Positions 1 through 9,270 are shown, counted from the stretch's first letter. The stretch is DNA of 56,491 nt from Acidimicrobiales bacterium (GCA_030447445.1 JAUJOW010000007.1:80333-136823), one strand, 5' to 3'. Translations and numbers: made by a program. Notes: a model not told the origin generated them from the letters alone.

Positions 1-1
1 G

Positions 2-778
2 CTCCTCGTACTCCACGCACTGGTAGAAGATCCCGCCCGGGGGTGGGGCGGGGGCAGCGGTGGAGTAAGTGGCGAAGTCCCGCCGCCCCACCACGTGGCG
101 CACGGCCAGGTCGCTGCGCTCGGCCCACCGCTCGACCAGGCCGGCGACGGCGGCGTTGATGCGCTGCGAACCGAGGGAGCCACTGAACACCGCGATCACC
201 GTGCGGTCGCCCGGCAGCCCCAGAGCGGCCCTGGCGGCGGCCCGGTCGGGCTGCTCGGCGGCGGCACGGATCTCGGGGCGGAGCGGGTTGCCGGTCACCA
301 TCGCCCGGGGGAGGTCGGTGCCATCGAAGGAGACCGCCGACGCCGACGCCCACCGGCGCAGGAGCCGGTTCACGGCACCAGCCCGGATGTTCTGCTCGAG
401 CAGCACGAGCGGCACCCGGGCCAGCGCGGCGCCGACCCCGCAGGCCAAGCTGGCGTGGCCCCCGAGGACGACGACCACGGCTGGTCGCCGCTGCCTGACG
501 ATGGCCACGCCGCGGGCGAGGCCCCGCAGCAGCCCGACCACCGCGCCCACGTTGGCGAGGGTGAGCCGGCGCTGGATGCCCCGGCCGGGCAGCTCGTCGA
601 AACCGAAGCCGGCGGCGGGCACCACGGCCGCTTCCACGCCGCGGTCGCTGCCCACGAAGTGGATGGTGGCCGGCTCGTGGCCCCGGTCGACCAGCGCCTG
701 GGCGGCGGCCAGCCCGGGCAGGAGGTGGCCGGCGGTGCCGCCCCCGGCCACGATCGCCCAGGTGTCCGAGGGCCGCAT
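2..778 (-). CDS. murG: UDP-GlcNAc transferase MurG, 3' end outside window
   Basis: MurG adds GlcNAc to lipid I to make lipid II on the inner face of the membrane. Reading down from the ATG at 778 gives 259 codons open to the window edge, so the C-terminal part is missing. The N-terminus reads WAIVAGGGTAGHLLPGLAAA, the GT-B nucleotide loop of MurG, and is followed by VVVLGGHAS, LLEQNIRAGAVNRLL and TGNPLRPEI, all in the expected family order. The start overlaps the ftsW stop by one base (TGATG), so translation is probably coupled. It is the last visible gene of the dcw cluster. The family assignment is secure; only the end is unseen. Confidence 0.95.
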   Translation of the reverse strand, partial: MRPSDTWAIVAGGGTAGHLLPGLAAAQALVDRGHEPATIHFVGSDRGVEAAVVPAAGFGFDELPGRGIQRRLTLANVGAVVGLLRGLARGVAIVRQRRPAVVVVLGGHASLACGVGAALARVPLVLLEQNIRAGAVNRLLRRWASASAVSFDGTDLPRAMVTGNPLRPEIRAAAEQPDRAAARAALGLPGDRTVIAVFSGSLGSQRINAAVAGLVERWAERSDLAVRHVVGRRDFATYSTAAPAPPPGGIFYQCVEYEE

Positions 779-1986
779 CACCGCCGGCCGGCGGGCACCG
801 GGCGGGACCGCGGGTGACGGGCGATGTTCAACAGCAGCCCGGCGGCGGCCATGGTGACGAGCAGGGAGGACCCCCCGAAGGAGATGAACGGCAGCGGCAC
901 CCCGGTGACCGGCAGCAACCCGGTGACCATGCCGAGGTTGAGGAAGGTCTGCACCGTCAACCAGGTGGTGATGCCGACGGCCACGAGCATGCTGTAGCGG
1001 TCGCCGGACGCTCGGGCGGCGCCCACGCCGAGCCCGCAGAGGGCGGCGAACAGGACCACGAGGAGCACCCCGCCGACGAGGCCGAGCTCCTCGCCGATGA
1101 CGGCGAAGATGAAGTCGGTCTGGGCCTCGGGCAGGTACTCCCACTTCGCTCGCGACGCGCCGAGGCCGACGCCGAGCAGGCCACCGTCGCCCAGGGCCAC
1201 CAGCGCCTGGAGGTTCTGGTACCCGGTGTTGGAAGGATCGGCCCAGGGGTTCAGGAAGGCGAAGAAGCGGGCCCGACGGAACGGGGTGGTGAGCACCAGG
1301 TACGAGGCGATCCCGGCGGCGGCGGCGGTGACGAGCGCGATGAGGTCGACGCGGGCGCCGGCCACGAACAGCATCGTCAAGACGATGACGGCGAGGACGA
1401 TGACGGTCCCGAGGTTCGGTTGGGCGAGGATCGGTGCACCCACCAGCACCAGCACGCCCACCACCGGCCAGAAGGTCCGGCGGGGGCTGGCCATCTCGCC
1501 GGCCCGCCGGGCGAGGAGGTCGGCCACGAACAACAGGGCGACCAGCTTGGCCAGCTCGGACGGCTGGATCTGGAAGGGCCCGGTCTCCAGCCAACGGGAG
1601 GCGCCGTTGACGGTGACACCGATGCCGGGGACGAGGACGGCCACGAGCAGTGCCAGGCAGGAGACGAGGCCGAGCACGGCGGTCTTGCGCCAGAGCCGCC
1701 GGTCAACGTAGAGGAACAAGACGAGGGCGGCGGCACCGATGCCCGACCACAGGCTCTGGCGGCCGAAGTAGGACCAGGTGGAACCGGTCTCCCCCAGCGC
1801 CACCACCGACGACGCCGACAGCACCATCACCAGGCCGAAGAGGTTGAGCACGACCACCACCGCCAACAGGAGCCAGAACGTGGGGGTGGGGTCGCCCGGT
1901 GGGGCCAGGCGGTGGCGCGGCGGGGGTTCGACCGGCCCCCGCCGCCCCGAGCGGGGCGGGCGCTGCTGGAGCGTGGCCGAGCTCAC
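778..1986 (-). CDS. ftsW: Lipid II polymerase FtsW (SEDS family)
   Basis: A 402-residue SEDS protein, the septal peptidoglycan glycosyltransferase working with the FtsI transpeptidase. A cytoplasmic Arg/Pro-rich N-tail of about 36 residues precedes roughly ten membrane segments. Family marks include VNGASRWLETGPFQIQPSE, PNLGTVIVL, QTDFIFAVIGEELGLVGG near residue 290 and LPFISFGGSSLL near residue 370. Its place between murD and murG favours FtsW over RodA. The start lies 3 bases inside the end of murD (stop at 1983-1985), again suggesting coupling. Confidence 0.95.
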   Translation of the reverse strand: MSSATLQQRPPRSGRRGPVEPPPRHRLAPPGDPTPTFWLLLAVVVVLNLFGLVMVLSASSVVALGETGSTWSYFGRQSLWSGIGAAALVLFLYVDRRLWRKTAVLGLVSCLALLVAVLVPGIGVTVNGASRWLETGPFQIQPSELAKLVALLFVADLLARRAGEMASPRRTFWPVVGVLVLVGAPILAQPNLGTVIVLAVIVLTMLFVAGARVDLIALVTAAAAGIASYLVLTTPFRRARFFAFLNPWADPSNTGYQNLQALVALGDGGLLGVGLGASRAKWEYLPEAQTDFIFAVIGEELGLVGGVLLVVLFAALCGLGVGAARASGDRYSMLVAVGITTWLTVQTFLNLGMVTGLLPVTGVPLPFISFGGSSLLVTMAAAGLLLNIARHPRSRPVPAGRR

Positions 1987-3359
1987 GCCGGCGCACCGAT
2001 CACGTCCCGCACGGCGCGGACGAAGTCGTCGCCCCGCTCGCCGTAGGACCGGTACCAGTCATAGGAGGCACAGCCCGGTGACAACACGACGGCGTCGCCC
2101 GGCTCGGCCAGGCGCCGGGCCCGGTCGACGGCCTCGTCCATGGACCCGGCCCGTTCCACCGGCCGGATGCCGGCGAAGGCGGCGGCCACCTCGGTCGCCG
2201 CCTCGCCGATGGCCACCACGGCCCGCACCCGGGGGGCGGCGGCGGCGAGCGCCGTGAGGTCCAGGCCCTTGTTGCGGCCTCCGGCGATCAGCACCACCGA
2301 CTCGAAGGCGCCCACGGCAGCCAGGGTGGCGTGGGGCGCGGTGGCCTTGGAGTCGTCGTACCAGCGCACGCCGCCAGCTTCGCCCACGAGCGAGACCCGG
2401 TGGGGGAGGCCACCAAAGGCGACGAGGGCGGCCCGCACCCCGTCGAGGGAGGCGCCGGCGCCGACGGCGGTGGCCGCCGCGGCCAGGGCGTTGGCCAGAT
2501 CGTGGGGCAGGGCCCGGGGCAGGTCGTCAACGGCGACGAAGGCGTCGCCGCCGGGACCGACGAGGTGGCCACCGTCCACCCGCCAGTCGGCGGCGGCAGC
2601 GGCGGAGCCGCCGGCCCGGGCGTCGGGCGGAGCGACGCCGAAGGTCTCGACCCGGGGCACGGTGGCGGCATGGGCCATCACCACGGGATCGTCGGCGTTG
2701 GCCACCGCCAGCTGGTCCGGGCCGAAGCGGGCCCACAGCGAGGCCTTGGCCGCCTCGTACACGGCGAGGGAGCGGTGGACGTCCTGGTGGTCGGGGGCGA
2801 AGTTGAGCCACGTGCCCACCCGGGGAGCGAAGCGGCGCAGCGGGGCCAACCGGAACGACGAGGCCTCGACCACGAACACCTCCGGCTCGGGGTCGTCGAT
2901 GGCGGCGACGAGGGGGACCTCGGTGTTGCCGGCGTCGGCCGCTCGCACCCCAGAGGCTTCGAGCATGGCGGTGACGAGGGTGACGACGGTGGTCTTGCCG
3001 TCGGTGCCGGTGACGGCCACGCAGGGCCGGTCGTCCCACGCCGTCGCCAGGTCGAGCTCACCGAGGAGAGGGCGCCCGAGCTCGGCGGCCAGCGCGAACA
3101 CCGGGTGGTGCTCGGGCAGGCCGGGGGTGGGGAGGACAGCGGCAGTGGCACCCACCAGCGCGGCCAGCCGATCGCCGTCGGGGGCCTCGACGAGGGCCAC
3201 GCCGAGCTCGCTGGCCAGCGCCCGGACCTCCTCGCTGGGCCGGTCGTCGACGAGGGTGACAAGGTGCCCGCGGCGGGCGAGGGCCCGGGCGGCGGCCCGG
3301 CCGGCCACACCCAGGCCCACCACGAGCACGCCACCGTCGAGGAGCTGCGGCTCGCTCAC
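1983..3359 (-). CDS. murD: UDP-MurNAc-L-Ala:D-Glu ligase MurD
   Basis: MurD adds D-glutamate to UDP-MurNAc-L-alanine in the cytoplasm. The 458-residue product starts with a GTG at 3359 that overlaps the mraY stop (GTGA). An N-terminal Rossmann segment (VLVVGLGVAGRAAARALA) is followed by the ATP loop TGTDGKTT, the central NFAPDHQDVH segment and the C-terminal YDDSKATAPHAT and GGRNKGLDL segments. A late SPGCASYDWY replaces the commoner SPAAASFD. Length is normal for the family. No ATG lies near this start. Confidence 0.95.
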   Translation of the reverse strand: MSEPQLLDGGVLVVGLGVAGRAAARALARRGHLVTLVDDRPSEEVRALASELGVALVEAPDGDRLAALVGATAAVLPTPGLPEHHPVFALAAELGRPLLGELDLATAWDDRPCVAVTGTDGKTTVVTLVTAMLEASGVRAADAGNTEVPLVAAIDDPEPEVFVVEASSFRLAPLRRFAPRVGTWLNFAPDHQDVHRSLAVYEAAKASLWARFGPDQLAVANADDPVVMAHAATVPRVETFGVAPPDARAGGSAAAAADWRVDGGHLVGPGGDAFVAVDDLPRALPHDLANALAAAATAVGAGASLDGVRAALVAFGGLPHRVSLVGEAGGVRWYDDSKATAPHATLAAVGAFESVVLIAGGRNKGLDLTALAAAAPRVRAVVAIGEAATEVAAAFAGIRPVERAGSMDEAVDRARRLAEPGDAVVLSPGCASYDWYRSYGERGDDFVRAVRDVIGAPA

Positions 3360-4405
3360 TGGCCGGTGAGGTGGATGTAGTCGGCCAGGTACAGCCCGAG
3401 GGCGATGGCGGTGCCGAGCCCGGCGAGGATCCAGAACCGGATGATCACCGTCGTCTCCGGCCAGCCGGCCAGCTCGTAGTGGTGGTGGATGGGGGCCATC
3501 CGGAAGATGCGGCGCTTGAACAGGCGGAAGCTGCCCACCTGCAGGATCACCGAGAGCGTCTCGAACACGTAGAGGCCGCCGATGATGGGCAGGAGGAGGT
3601 GGGTGCTGGTCAGCAGGGCCAACCCGGCCAGGCCGGCCCCGATGGCGAGGGCGCCGGTGTCGCCCATGATGATGCGGGCCGGGGCGGCGTTCCACCAGAG
3701 GAAGCCGGTGATGGCGCCGAGCATGGCGGCGGCCACCACGGCGAGGTCGAGGGCGTGGGGGATCCGGTAGTTGGCCGGAGCCGGTGGGCCGCCGTTGCGG
3801 AAGGCCCAGAAGCCGATGACGGTGAAGGCGATGAAGGCGTACAGCGACGAACCGGCGGCCAGCCCGTCGAGGCCGTCGGTGAGGTTGACGGCGTTGGTGC
3901 TGCCGACGATGAGCAGCAACCCCCACACGCACCACCCGACGGTGCCGAGGTCGAAGGACTGGAACGAGTCGAAGCGGGTGAACGAGAGGGTGGTGTGCAC
4001 CGGCGTGTGGTTGACCGCCACCACCACGAAGGCCACGGCCACGCTCAAGAGGCCCACCGCCTTGGCCCGCTTCGAGAGGCCGAGGTTGCGCTCCCGGGAC
4101 ACCTTGATCCAGTCGTCGATCCCGCCGACCACCGCGGCCCCCACGATGAGGCCGAGCATGAGCAGGCCGGAGCGGGTGAAGATGAGACCGCTGCGGGTGT
4201 GGGCCACGAAGTAGCCGGCCACCGCCCCGCCGACGATGGCGATGCCGCCCATGGTGGGTGTACCGGCCTTGACCAGGTGGCCCTCGGGCACGTCCTCGTG
4301 GATGGGCTGGCCGATCTGCAGCCCGCGCAGCCAGTCGATGAGGAACCGGGTGCCGACGAGCGACACGGCGAGGCCGACGCCCCCGGCCATGAGCAGCGCG
4401 ATCAC
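3356..4405 (-). CDS. mraY: Phospho-MurNAc-pentapeptide transferase MraY
   Basis: MraY transfers phospho-MurNAc-pentapeptide to undecaprenyl phosphate to form lipid I. The 349-residue membrane protein has the active-site marks GTPTMGGI, VGGIDDWIKV, NLTDGLDGLA, MGDTGALAIG and MAPIHHHYELAGW in order, with about ten membrane helices. The GTG start at 4405 overlaps the murE stop (GTGA); an ATG at 4390 is the alternative. It follows murE directly, where murF would normally sit. Confidence 0.95.
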   Translation of the reverse strand: MIALLMAGGVGLAVSLVGTRFLIDWLRGLQIGQPIHEDVPEGHLVKAGTPTMGGIAIVGGAVAGYFVAHTRSGLIFTRSGLLMLGLIVGAAVVGGIDDWIKVSRERNLGLSKRAKAVGLLSVAVAFVVVAVNHTPVHTTLSFTRFDSFQSFDLGTVGWCVWGLLLIVGSTNAVNLTDGLDGLAAGSSLYAFIAFTVIGFWAFRNGGPPAPANYRIPHALDLAVVAAAMLGAITGFLWWNAAPARIIMGDTGALAIGAGLAGLALLTSTHLLLPIIGGLYVFETLSVILQVGSFRLFKRRIFRMAPIHHHYELAGWPETTVIIRFWILAGLGTAIALGLYLADYIHLTGQ

Positions 4406-5830
4406 CGGTCTCGCCCGGCGAGATCTTCGAGCACGGTCCGGGTGACCTCGCGGTCGTCGAAGGCGACGACGGTGTCGCCGTGGTCCTGGGTCGTCTCGTG
4501 GCCCTTGCCGGCGACGACGACCACGTCGCCGGCCCGGGCGGCGGCGAGGGCAGCGGTGATGGCGGCCCGCCGGTCCGGCTCGACCAGGAGATCGGTGACG
4601 TCGGGGATGCCGCTGCGCACGGCATCGATGATCGCGGATGGCGACTCGGACCGAGGGTTGTCGGAGGTGAGCACCACACGGTCGGCCCCCCGGGCGGCGG
4701 CCTCCCCCATGGCCGGCCGCTTCGAGCGGTCGCGGTCGCCGCCGCAGCCGAACACGATGACGACCTGGCCGGCGGCCAGCTCGCGGGCGGCGGTGAGCAC
4801 GGCCTCGATGCCCTCGGGGGTGTGGGCGAAGTCGACGGCCACCGTGAAGTCCTGGCCGGCGTCGACCAGCTCGAAGCGGCCCGGGACCGGCTCGGCGGCG
4901 GCCAGCCCGGCGGCGACGGCCTCGACGTCGACCCCGAGCTCGGTGGCGGCGGTTGCGGCCGCCAGTGCGTTGCTCAGGTTGAACCGCCCGGCCAGGCCGG
5001 CGCGCTTCGATCCCCGCCAGCGGAAGCGGCTGCCGTTGGGGGTCAGCTCGACGTCGGTGGCGTCGGCCAGCGAGTACCCGACCGTGGGTACGAGCGCGGC
5101 GTCTCGCAGCAGGCGGCCGTGGGGGTCGTCGAGGCACACCACGGCCCGGTCGCTGAGGGCCGGGTCGAACAGCCGCGCCTTGGCCTGGAAGTAGGCCGCC
5201 ATGGTGGCGTGGTAGTCGAGGTGGTCGGGGCTGAGGTTGGTGAAGACGCCCACCGCGAAGCGGGTGCCGTCGACCCGGTGCTGCACGAGGGCGTGCGACG
5301 AGACCTCCATGGCGACGGCTCGCTTCCCGCTGGCCACGAAGGCGGCGAGGGCGGCCTGGAGCTCGGGGGCGGCGGGCGTGGTGCGGGTGCCGGTGAGGGT
5401 GCCGATCAGCCCGCACGGGCGTCCGGCCGTCTCGAGGATGGATCGCAACAGGTGTGGGCGGTCGTTGTCTTGCCGTTGGTGCCGGTCACCCCGACCACGT
5501 CGAGGCGGTGGGAGGGGTCGCCGTGGAAGGCGGCGGCCAGCGGGCCCATGGCCGCCCGGGTCGATCCGACCCGCAGCTCCGGCACGCCGACACCGAGCGG
5601 CCGTTCGCACAGGAGGGCAGCGGCGCCGGCGGCAGCGGCGGCAGCGGCGAAGTCGTGACCGTCGACGTGCTCGCCGGGCACGCAGCAGAACACGGTCCCC
5701 GCCGCCACCGCCTGCGAGTCGTGGGTGACCGCCGAGACCTCGGCGTCGAGGGCGGCTCGGCGGCGGCCACTTCGAGATCGGCGAGGCCGGGCCGCCCCGC
5801 CGCCGTGTCGAGCACGGCGCGGAGGTGCAC
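4402..5830 (-). pseudogene. murE: UDP-MurNAc-tripeptide synthetase MurE, broken by two apparent frameshifts
   Basis: MurE adds the third stem-peptide residue. Three reading frames are needed to rebuild it. Residues HLRAVLDTAAGRPGLADLEV run from the GTG at 5830 to about 5754, DAEVSAVTHDSQAVAAGTVF through TGTNGKTTTAH continues in a second frame to about 5453, and LLRSILETAGRPCGLIGTL to the stop at 4402 lies in a third. The rebuilt protein is about 475 residues with the normal domains: Mur N-terminal, ATP loop, MEVSSHA and NLSPDHLDYH, and the meso-diaminopimelate signature SDNPRSE. The second break sits in a CACAC run and fits a 2-base gain or 1-base loss. An essential gene with two breaks is more likely a sequence error than a true pseudogene, but the sequence as given is not translatable. 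Confidence 0.85.
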
Positions 5831-5832
5831 GG

Positions 5833-7743
5833 TCAGGTGGTGCCGGATGTCGAGGTGGTGACCGTTGGTACCGGGCTCTCGGGGACGTCGGCATCGCCCA
5901 GGCCCCGGGCCGACGGGCTGACCGGCGGCGCCTCGGGTGCGACCCCGTCACCGATGCCGGCGGTACCTCGAAGCGGCGCAGGGCGGCCCTCGCCAGCTCG
6001 GCGAAGGCGGGCGCCGAGACATCGCTGGCATAGATGGACCGGCTGGGGTCGGGTTCGTCCATGACCACGATGATCGAAGGCGGGCTGCTCGGCCGGGACG
6101 AAGCCGGCGAAGGTGGAGACGTAGTGGTACCGGCCGTCGAGGTCCATGTAGCCGTTGTCGGGCATGTGCTCGTCGAGCGGCTTGCGGGCCGTTCCTGTCT
6201 TGCCGGCCACCGTGTAGCCGGGCACGGCCGCCTTGGTGCCGGTTCCGTCGGTGACCACCCGCTCCATCATGGCGCCCACGGCCCGGGCCGTCTCCGGGGA
6301 GACCACCCGGCGGGGCGCAGGGGTCGGCGCCGGACGGCGCTGCCCGTCGGTGTCGACGGTGCCCGACACCAGGCGGGGGGCCACGTAGGTGCCGTCGTTG
6401 GCGATGACGTTGAAGGCGGCCAGCATCTGCATGGCGGTCACCCCGACGCCCTGGCCGATGGGGATGGCCCCGATGGAGGTCCCCGACCAGTCCTCCAGTT
6501 CGGTCATGAGCCCGGCGGCCTGGTCGGGGAAGTCGATGGCGGTCCGCTCGCCGAAGCCGAACCGGCGCAGGTAGGAGTCGACCTTCTCGGCCCCGAGCTC
6601 CTTGGCCAGGATGATCGTGCCCACGTTGGACGACGCCGCCAGGATGTCGGTGAGGGTCCACGTCTCGGTGGGGTGGGGGTCGTGGTCGGTGAACGGGTGG
6701 TCGCCCACCTGCAGGCGGGCCGGCACCACCCGCGTGTCCCCGGGCTCGGCCAGGCCCTCCTCGATGGACGCCGCCAACGTGAGGACCTTGTTGACCGAGC
6801 CCGGCTCGTAGACGGCGGTGAGGGCGAGGTTCTCCCCGATGGGGACGACGCTCGGCTGGCCGGGGGCGGCATCGGGATCAGCGGCCACGTTGGCCATGGC
6901 CAGCACCTCACCGGTGCGGGGGTCGCTGATGATGGCGATGCCGCCCTTGGCCCCCGAGGCGGTGACCTCTCGGGCCAGCACCTGTTCGGTCTCGTACTGG
7001 AGGGCCCGGTCGATGGTGAGCACCACGTCGGCCCCCGGGCGGGCCGGTTCGACCACCTCGCGGCCACCGACGATCGTCCCTCCGTCCTTGGACCGCTCGT
7101 AGGCGATGCGGCCCTCCTGGCCCGACAGCACCTCGTCGTAGGCTTCCTCGAGGCCCGCCGTGCCGACGGTGCCGTCGCTGCTGACCTGGCCGAGCAGCGA
7201 GCGGGCCAGGGCGCCGTTGGGCCGTTCCCGCTTGAACTCGTCGAAGGAGGCGATGCCGGCCAGCCGGGCCGCTCGCACCTCGGCGGCGACGGCGTCGGGC
7301 ACGGTGTGGGCGAGGAGCTGGAACCGACCGGGGCGGGTCAGCCGGTCGAGGAGGTCGGCCTCGGGGATGCCGAGGATGGGGGCGAGGACCCGGGCGGTGC
7401 GGGCCGGGTGGCGGACGAGGGCGGGGTCGGCGTAGATCGACTCACGGGGCACCGACAGGGCCAGCTCCACGCCGTCGCGGTCGAGGAGCATGCCGCGACC
7501 GGCCGGGACGACCTTCGACACCTGGCGCTGCTCCGCGCCCCGCGCCACGTACCGCTCGGGCTCGAGGACCTGCACCTGGGCCAGGCGGACGACCACAGCG
7601 GCGAAGGCCAGCGTGCAGACCACGAGGAGCCCGGCCATCCGACGCTGGGACCGGCGCAGCATGGCCGCCTCGGGGCGCTCGGCGACAGGGGCCGGCCTCG
7701 ACGCCCGGTAGGCGTCGAAGGCCCCCTCGGCCGCCCGCTTCAT
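5833..7743 (-). CDS. ftsI: Septal penicillin-binding protein FtsI/PBP2b-type transpeptidase, with apparent frameshifts near the 3' end
   Basis: D,D-transpeptidase that crosslinks septal peptidoglycan with FtsW. An N-terminal cytoplasmic tail and one membrane helix (GLLVVCTLAFAAVVVRLA) lead to the dimerisation domain and the transpeptidase domain with all three active motifs: SVNK in EPGSVNK, SSN in LAASSNVGTI and KTG in AGKTGTA. Just after FAGFVPAEQPA the frame changes near 6077 (SIIVVMDEPDPSRSIYASD lies in a second frame), and it appears to return near 5963 to end in a Pro/Thr-rich tail at 5833. The two changes cancel, so one extra and one missing base would explain them. The ATG at 7743 overlaps the ftsL-like stop (ATGA). 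Confidence 0.88.
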   Translation of the reverse strand: MKRAAEGAFDAYRASRPAPVAERPEAAMLRRSQRRMAGLLVVCTLAFAAVVVRLAQVQVLEPERYVARGAEQRQVSKVVPAGRGMLLDRDGVELALSVPRESIYADPALVRHPARTARVLAPILGIPEADLLDRLTRPGRFQLLAHTVPDAVAAEVRAARLAGIASFDEFKRERPNGALARSLLGQVSSDGTVGTAGLEEAYDEVLSGQEGRIAYERSKDGGTIVGGREVVEPARPGADVVLTIDRALQYETEQVLAREVTASGAKGGIAIISDPRTGEVLAMANVAADPDAAPGQPSVVPIGENLALTAVYEPGSVNKVLTLAASIEEGLAEPGDTRVVPARLQVGDHPFTDHDPHPTETWTLTDILAASSNVGTIILAKELGAEKVDSYLRRFGFGERTAIDFPDQAAGLMTELEDWSGTSIGAIPIGQGVGVTAMQMLAAFNVIANDGTYVAPRLVSGTVDTDGQRRPAPTPAPRRVVSPETARAVGAMMERVVTDGTGTKAAVPGYTVAGKTGTARKPLDEHMPDNGYMDLDGRYHYVSTFAGFVPAEQPAFDHRGHGRTRPQPVHLCQRCLGARLRRAGEGRPAPLRGTAGIGDGVAPEAPPVSPSARGLGDADVPESPVPTVTTSTSGTT

Positions 7744-8159
7744 CCCGAGCCGTCGGGGTCGGCGCCAGCGGTGGGCGGGTTCGCCGGGCCGCCGGGCCGA
7801 GGTGCCAACCAGATGATCTCGTCGGGGCGGATCATGCCATCGCGGGTGGCGGCCTCGACGATGCGTTGCGACGACTCGAGCCGGTCGGCGCGGAGGCGGA
7901 GTCGGTGGTTGCGGGCCTGGCGCTCCTCGATGTCGCCCTGCATGCCGTCGAGGCGATGCTGTCCCGAGACGAGGATCGTGTGGAGGACCGCCGAGGCGAA
8001 CAGGGCGACGAAGACACCGACCACGAGGAGGGCGGCCACGACGCCAGCCCGGCCCCGCCGGGCCCGCGCACCGACGACACGGAGGTCGGGGCGGGCGTCG
8101 GGTTCCGAGCGGGGGGCGGGCTGGGCGCGGCGAGGAGCGGTCACCGGGATGGCCGCCAT
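7740..8159 (-). CDS. FtsL-like septum formation protein
   Basis: A 139-residue protein with an Arg/Pro-rich N-tail, one membrane helix at about residues 42-66 (VVAALLVVGVFVALFASAVL) and a short coiled-coil segment after it (HRLDGMQGDIEERQARNHRL). This is the bitopic FtsL layout, and the position between rsmH and ftsI is the ftsL position in actinobacteria. FtsL sequences are poorly conserved, so the call rests on layout and context. The ATG at 8159 overlaps the rsmH stop (TGATG), and the stop overlaps the ftsI start. Confidence 0.75.
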   Translation of the reverse strand: MAAIPVTAPRRAQPAPRSEPDARPDLRVVGARARRGRAGVVAALLVVGVFVALFASAVLHTILVSGQHRLDGMQGDIEERQARNHRLRLRADRLESSQRIVEAATRDGMIRPDEIIWLAPRPGGPANPPTAGADPDGSG

Positions 8160-9094
8160 CAGAGCTTCTCCAGGGCCCGCAGCCGGGCGCTCTCGGCTCG
8201 GCGGTTGGTGGCCACCTCGGTGGCATCGGGAGTCCACGCCCCCCGGCGCAACAGGCGCCCGACCGGGCGGGCGCCACAGGCGCAGGGCAGGCCGGGCGGA
8301 CAGGTGCAGCCGCCGTCGGCAGCGGCTCGCAGGCCGGCCTTGACGATGCGGTCCTCGCCGGAGTGGTAGGAGATGACAGCGAGGCGGCCACCCGGTTCGA
8401 GGGCGGCGATGGCCTGATCGAGGGTGGCCGACAGGACGGCCAGCTCGTCGTTCACCGCCACCCGCAGGGCTTGGAAGGTGCGCTTGGCGGGGTGGCCGCC
8501 GCGGCGCCTGGTGGCGGCGGGGATGGCGGCGCGGACCAGCGCCGCCAGCTCGCCGGTCGACCGCACCGGGCGGGCGGCCACCACGGCGGCGGCGATGCGG
8601 GCGGCGAAGCGCTCGTCGCCGTGGTCCGACAGGATGCGGGCCAGCTCCTCGGCGGGGGCCGCGTTGACGATGTCGCCGGCGGTGGTGCCGGTGGTCGGGT
8701 CCATGCGCATGTCGAGGGGGCCGTCGCGGTCCTCGCGGTAGCTGAACCCCCGCTCGGGCCGGTCGAGCTGCGGGGAGGACACCCCCAGGTCGGCCAGCAC
8801 CGCCACCACGTCGGTGGTGCCGGTCTCGGCCAGGATCGCCGTGAGGGCGTCGGAGCGGGCATGGTGGAGCGCCACCCGATCACCGAAGGGGGCGAGGTGC
8901 TCCGACGCCGCCGTGAGGGCGTCGGGATCGCGGTCCAGCCCGAGCAGGGTCAGGCCGGGGTGGGCGGACAGCACGGCGGCGGCGTGCCCGCCGGCCCCGA
9001 CGGTCAGGTCGACGAAGGTGCCGGGGGCGACGGGCCTGAGGAGGTCGACCACCCGGTCGACCAGCACCGGCGTGTGGGTGAACGGCTCTGGCAC
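8159..9094 (-). CDS. rsmH: 16S rRNA (cytosine-1402-N4) methyltransferase RsmH (MraW)
   Basis: RsmH methylates N4 of C1402 in the ribosomal P site. The 311-residue product begins VPEPFTHTPVLVDRVVDLL, has the SAM-binding stretch FVDLTVGAGGHAAAVL, then ADLGVSSPQLD, GPLDMRMD and the late ISYHSGEDRIVK, all family marks in order. The GTG start at 9094 is chosen because a GGGAGGG ribosome site lies just upstream and homology starts there. The frame stays open to 9334, but that part is the repeat-bearing leader. A CxC cluster (GGCTCPPGLPCACG) near residue 265 is usual in actinobacterial RsmH. Confidence 0.94.
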   Translation of the reverse strand: MPEPFTHTPVLVDRVVDLLRPVAPGTFVDLTVGAGGHAAAVLSAHPGLTLLGLDRDPDALTAASEHLAPFGDRVALHHARSDALTAILAETGTTDVVAVLADLGVSSPQLDRPERGFSYREDRDGPLDMRMDPTTGTTAGDIVNAAPAEELARILSDHGDERFAARIAAAVVAARPVRSTGELAALVRAAIPAATRRRGGHPAKRTFQALRVAVNDELAVLSATLDQAIAALEPGGRLAVISYHSGEDRIVKAGLRAAADGGCTCPPGLPCACGARPVGRLLRRGAWTPDATEVATNRRAESARLRALEKL

Positions 9095-9110
9095 GGACCC
9101 TCCCACGGTC

Positions 9111-9246
9111 TCGATCGGTCGCCGGCAGTCCCCCGGCCGGCTAACGCCTCGCCGGCTGTCTGTCCGGGTCGGCAAGATGGAAGCAGGCGGAGTTGGAGTT
9201 GGGGCTCGCCATCTCGCCGGCCGAGGGACTGCGGGGGACCGATCGA
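9111..9246 (-). repeat. Long imperfect inverted repeat in the rsmH leader
   Basis: Positions 9111-9142 and 9215-9246 are inverted copies matching at 28 of 32 positions, with a 72-base loop between them. The outer ten pairs (TCGATCGGTC) are perfect. It lies wholly in the untranslated stretch between mraZ and rsmH, ending 17 bases before the rsmH start codon, so a transcript from the mraZ promoter could fold into a large hairpin there. It could be a regulatory leader RNA (the Rfam mraW motif was described in front of actinobacterial mraW operons) or a small palindromic mobile repeat. I cannot match it to a known consensus from memory. Confidence 0.7.
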
Positions 9247-9270
9247 TCCCGTAGGGCCCCGGGGCGGGGG

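Noticed and set aside
814-2046. Plus-strand frame of 410 codons opposite ftsW
   Set aside because: Gly/Glu/His-rich nonsense composition; ftsW on the minus strand is certain.
5486-5830. Separate small gene of 114 codons before murE
   Set aside because: Its first 27 residues are the normal MurE N-terminus; the rest is out-of-frame murE sequence.
9111-9246. Intrinsic terminator between mraZ and rsmH
   Set aside because: The hairpin is very long with a 72-base loop and no T-run follows on the minus strand.
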